The notes under the pieces: model-generated
Seen by the model: the letters and a program-made list of their open reading frames with translations, nothing else
The model's database searches: none
What the model was told of the DNA's origin: nothing
In this document: positions 35,648 through 37,328 of the stretch, in pieces
Layout: each line of letters begins with the position of its first letter
Position numbering within the stretch: position 1 is the first letter of the stretch
Assembly: GCA_018647945.1 (NCBI GenBank)
Contig: JABGSE010000032.1
Location: 1-37,328 of the forward strand
Reading direction: 5' to 3'
DNA: 37,328 bases
Source: Flavobacteriales bacterium
GTDB taxonomy: Bacteria; Bacteroidota; Bacteroidia; Flavobacteriales; BACL11
Program-made: the position numbers and the translations under genes

Positions 35648-36268
35648 TTAAAATAAAATAATACCAAATCCAAGACTTAAAATTCCTTTATGATGTCCTT
35701 GGTTAATCTCAGCATCTAAAAGTCTGTTATAATTAATATCAGCATTAAACCCATTATATATCTTGTATCTTAATCCAAAACCAATTCTTATGCTTTGGTT
35801 TTCACTAAAATTGTGTACACGATTTTTTCCAAATGGCCGTGACATACTAAAATAAATATTTCTTAATATAGGATAGTTATTTAAAACATCAACTGAGTCA
35901 AAACGATTTGCAGAAAAAATGGAGTATTCCAAAAATATAATTTTACCATAAAGTGCTATGCCATTATGTACGGGTTCAAAGCCATCTTCCCTAATGTCAA
36001 CATGTGAATTTATACTTGAGACTCCTAAAGTTAGAGCGTCATGAAATATATATCCCACTGAAAGATTATTTAACAATTCATTATTTGTAGGATTAACAAG
36101 ATTTCTTCCATAACCATCCTCATAATGAACAGCATTTACTTTTAAAAAAATTTGTCCTTGCGATAACTGATCTAAATAACTATTTTTAATTTTTTCACAA
36201 AAAGTCTGTCCAAATGTTTGAGAACTAATTAAAAATATAAATAAAATAAGTATATTAGTTTTTTTCAT
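35648..36268 (-). CDS. Small predicted outer-membrane beta-barrel protein, function unknown
   Basis: A 206-residue protein with a clear signal peptide (MKKTN, hydrophobic core, SQTFGQ cleavage at about 21). The mature part alternates polar and hydrophobic residues in many short strands and ends in G-F-G-I-I-L-F, a typical outer-membrane C-terminus. I do not recognise a family. An inverse reading is a periplasmic beta protein. A -7 box (TACATTTG) lies 22 nt before the ATG, so it is probably monocistronic, although DUF3109 lies 71 bp upstream on the same strand. Confidence 0.65.
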   Translation of the reverse strand: MKKTNILILFIFLISSQTFGQTFCEKIKNSYLDQLSQGQIFLKVNAVHYEDGYGRNLVNPTNNELLNNLSVGYIFHDALTLGVSSINSHVDIREDGFEPVHNGIALYGKIIFLEYSIFSANRFDSVDVLNNYPILRNIYFSMSRPFGKNRVHNFSENQSIRIGFGLRYKIYNGFNADINYNRLLDAEINQGHHKGILSLGFGIILF

Positions 36269-36290
36269 AATTAAATGCTTTAAGTTTTTT

Positions 36291-36298
36291 CAAATGTA
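36291..36298 (-). promoter_or_regulatory. -7 box TACATTTG for the outer-membrane-like gene
   Basis: Perfect TAnnTTTG match, 22 nt before the ATG at 36268. Confidence 0.55.
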
Positions 36299-36339
36299 CT
36301 AAGAATATTTTAATATTTTCAAATTCTTCAAAAAATAAT

Positions 36340-36906
36340 TTACCTCTTCAAAGTTCTTGCCGCTTCCAATAACTCTTTATACCAAGCTCCTCCATATTTT
36401 CGGATTAAGGGCTCTTTCAAAAAGGCATAAACCGGCACTTCTAATTTACTGCCACATTCACAGGCTGGTTTGCAAATTTTAATTTCTTCATAATTTACCG
36501 CATCAAAATCGCGGTATTCTTTTATCCGTATTGGAAATAAATGGCAAGAAATTGGTTTCTTAAAATCTGTTTTCCCGTCCAAATAAGCCTTTTCAATAGA
36601 ACATTTTGTAATTCCATTTTCAAAAGTTACAAAAGCACATTCTCTGTTGTTTACTAGTGGAGTGGTTAAATCTCCATCTGCATCATATACTGCAACTCCC
36701 TGATTTTCTATTTCAGTAATTCCCTCTACTCTCATATAAGGTTTTACTTTTTCGTAAATATCATCTAATATTTCTTCCTCCTGTTTAAGTAGTGGAGCTC
36801 CCGAATCTCCCTCTATACAGCAAGCACCTTTGCAAGCATTTAAATCGCACACAAAGTGTTTTTCAAACACATCTAAAGAAATAATTTTATTATCTACTTG
36901 AATCAT
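36340..36906 (-). CDS. DUF3109 cysteine-rich protein, possible metal or Fe-S protein
   Basis: A 188-residue protein with ten cysteines: 20, 25, 29, 30 ([11 protein letters not shown]), 90, 102, 121 (ISCHLFP), 145, 149 and 151 (CKPACECG). This pattern and the C-H-L-F-P-I motif match DUF3109 and resemble the wider YkgJ-type zinc or iron-chelating cysteine proteins. No signal peptide is seen, so it is probably cytoplasmic. Function is unknown. Its ATG lies 4 nt after a perfect -7 box. It is divergent from glyS. Confidence 0.82.
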   Translation of the reverse strand: MIQVDNKIISLDVFEKHFVCDLNACKGACCIEGDSGAPLLKQEEEILDDIYEKVKPYMRVEGITEIENQGVAVYDADGDLTTPLVNNRECAFVTFENGITKCSIEKAYLDGKTDFKKPISCHLFPIRIKEYRDFDAVNYEEIKICKPACECGSKLEVPVYAFLKEPLIRKYGGAWYKELLEAARTLKR

Positions 36907-36910
36907 ATCG

Positions 36911-36918
36911 CAAAACTA
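36911..36918 (-). promoter_or_regulatory. -7 box TAGTTTTG 4 nt before DUF3109 ATG (leaderless candidate)
   Basis: Perfect TAnnTTTG match followed by CGAT and the ATG. No clear -33 TTG. Confidence 0.6.
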
Positions 36919-36940
36919 CATAAATAATATTTTGATTTAC

Positions 36941-36948
36941 TATTTTTG
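36941..36948 (+). promoter_or_regulatory. -7 box TATTTTTG 4 nt before glyS ATG (leaderless candidate)
   Basis: Perfect TAnnTTTG match followed by CGTC and the ATG at 36953. Only 46 bp separate the two divergent start codons. Confidence 0.6.
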
Positions 36949-36952
36949 CGTC

Positions 36953-37328
36953 ATGGCAAATTATGAAGATATCTTTAAAAAAGTAGTATCCCACGCAAAA
37001 GAGTATGGTTATGTTTTTCAATCCTCAGAGATTTATGATGGACTGGCAGCCGCTTATGATTACGGTCCGAATGGAGTAGAATTGAAAAATAATATTAAAA
37101 ACTATTGGTGGAAATCAATGGTAAATATGCACGAAAATATTGTGGGATTAGATTCCTCTATTTTCATGCACCCTACTACTTGGAAAGCTTCCGGACATAT
37201 TGATGCTTTTAACGATCCTTTAGTGGACAATAAAGATTCGAAAAAAAGATACCGTGCTGATGTATTAATTGAAGATCATATCGCCAAGATTGAAGCCAAA
37301 ATAGACAAGGATTGCGTAAAAGCAGCCA
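36953..37328 (+). CDS. glyS: Glycyl-tRNA synthetase, alpha2 type (partial, 3' end off the window)
   Basis: The first 125 codons of a class II glycyl-tRNA synthetase of the single-chain, eukaryote-like alpha2 type. Diagnostic stretches are [33 protein letters not shown], and the motif 1 region [10 protein letters not shown]-x-T-W-K-A-S-G-H. The frame is open to the window edge. ATG at 36953 is set by the -7 box 4 nt upstream. It charges tRNA-Gly. Confidence 0.93.
   Translation, partial: MANYEDIFKKVVSHAKEYGYVFQSSEIYDGLAAAYDYGPNGVELKNNIKNYWWKSMVNMHENIVGLDSSIFMHPTTWKASGHIDAFNDPLVDNKDSKKRYRADVLIEDHIAKIEAKIDKDCVKAA

Overview
This 37.3 kb window looks like a low-GC Bacteroidota chromosome, most likely Flavobacteriales. 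The evidence is the TAnnTTTG promoter -7 boxes, the near absence of Shine-Dalgarno sites, and lineage-typical gene orders: leuS divergent from ftsX-DUF3098-uppP-truB-queA, DUF4271-hemD followed by rnpA-yidD-S41 peptidase, and tdk-alr. Typical protein forms agree: a LeuRS with a lineage insertion, a DAHP synthase/chorismate mutase fusion, and an SprB-repeat surface protein. No tRNA, rRNA, CRISPR array, insertion sequence, phage gene or defence island was seen. Apart from the left-edge surface protein this is dense core-genome DNA; the largest stretch without a gene is about 110 bases.

Layout. 1-5510 (-): about 5.5 kb of a very large secreted protein, cut by the left edge, made of about 21 SprB-type repeats of about 80 residues. 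5622-7493 (-): DUF420 protein, heme O synthase and a bacilliredoxin. 7527-9775: tadA divergent from aspS. 9772-12982 (-): leuS-queD. 13062-17529 (+): ftsX, DUF3098, uppP, truB, queA, ispD. 17516-22671: an amidohydrolase divergent from rlmN, then polyprenyl diphosphate synthase and dnaG. 22673-26577 (-): tightly packed rsmI-grpB-aroG/pheA-recJ. 26587-29204: DUF2279 protein divergent from tdk-alr. 29179-32606 (-): rnpA-yidD-S41 protease-O-antigen-ligase-like gene. 32678-35645: DUF4271-hemD divergent from an acyl-CoA dehydrogenase and DUF3817 gene. 35648-36906 (-): a small outer-membrane-like protein and a cysteine-rich DUF3109 protein, divergent from glyS, which is cut by the right edge.

How the genes fit together. 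Envelope functions recur: UppP recycles the undecaprenyl carrier, Alr supplies D-alanine, FtsX regulates septal wall hydrolysis, YidD helps membrane insertion, and the O-antigen-ligase-like protein and S41 protease act at or beyond the inner membrane. Translation and tRNA modification are strongly represented (AspRS, LeuRS, GlyRS, TadA, TruB, QueA, QueD, RlmN, RsmI, RnpA), with DNA replication and repair (DnaG, RecJ).

The most interesting signal is regulatory. Fourteen genes have an exact TAnnTTTG box upstream, and two more have a one-mismatch version. The gap from box to start codon is bimodal: exactly 4 nt for five genes and 8 nt for two, against 19-34 nt for the rest. The short-gap set should make leaderless or nearly leaderless mRNAs. 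Two divergent pairs use boxes placed back to back, which gives near-palindromic bidirectional promoters. I see no clear undescribed multi-gene system.
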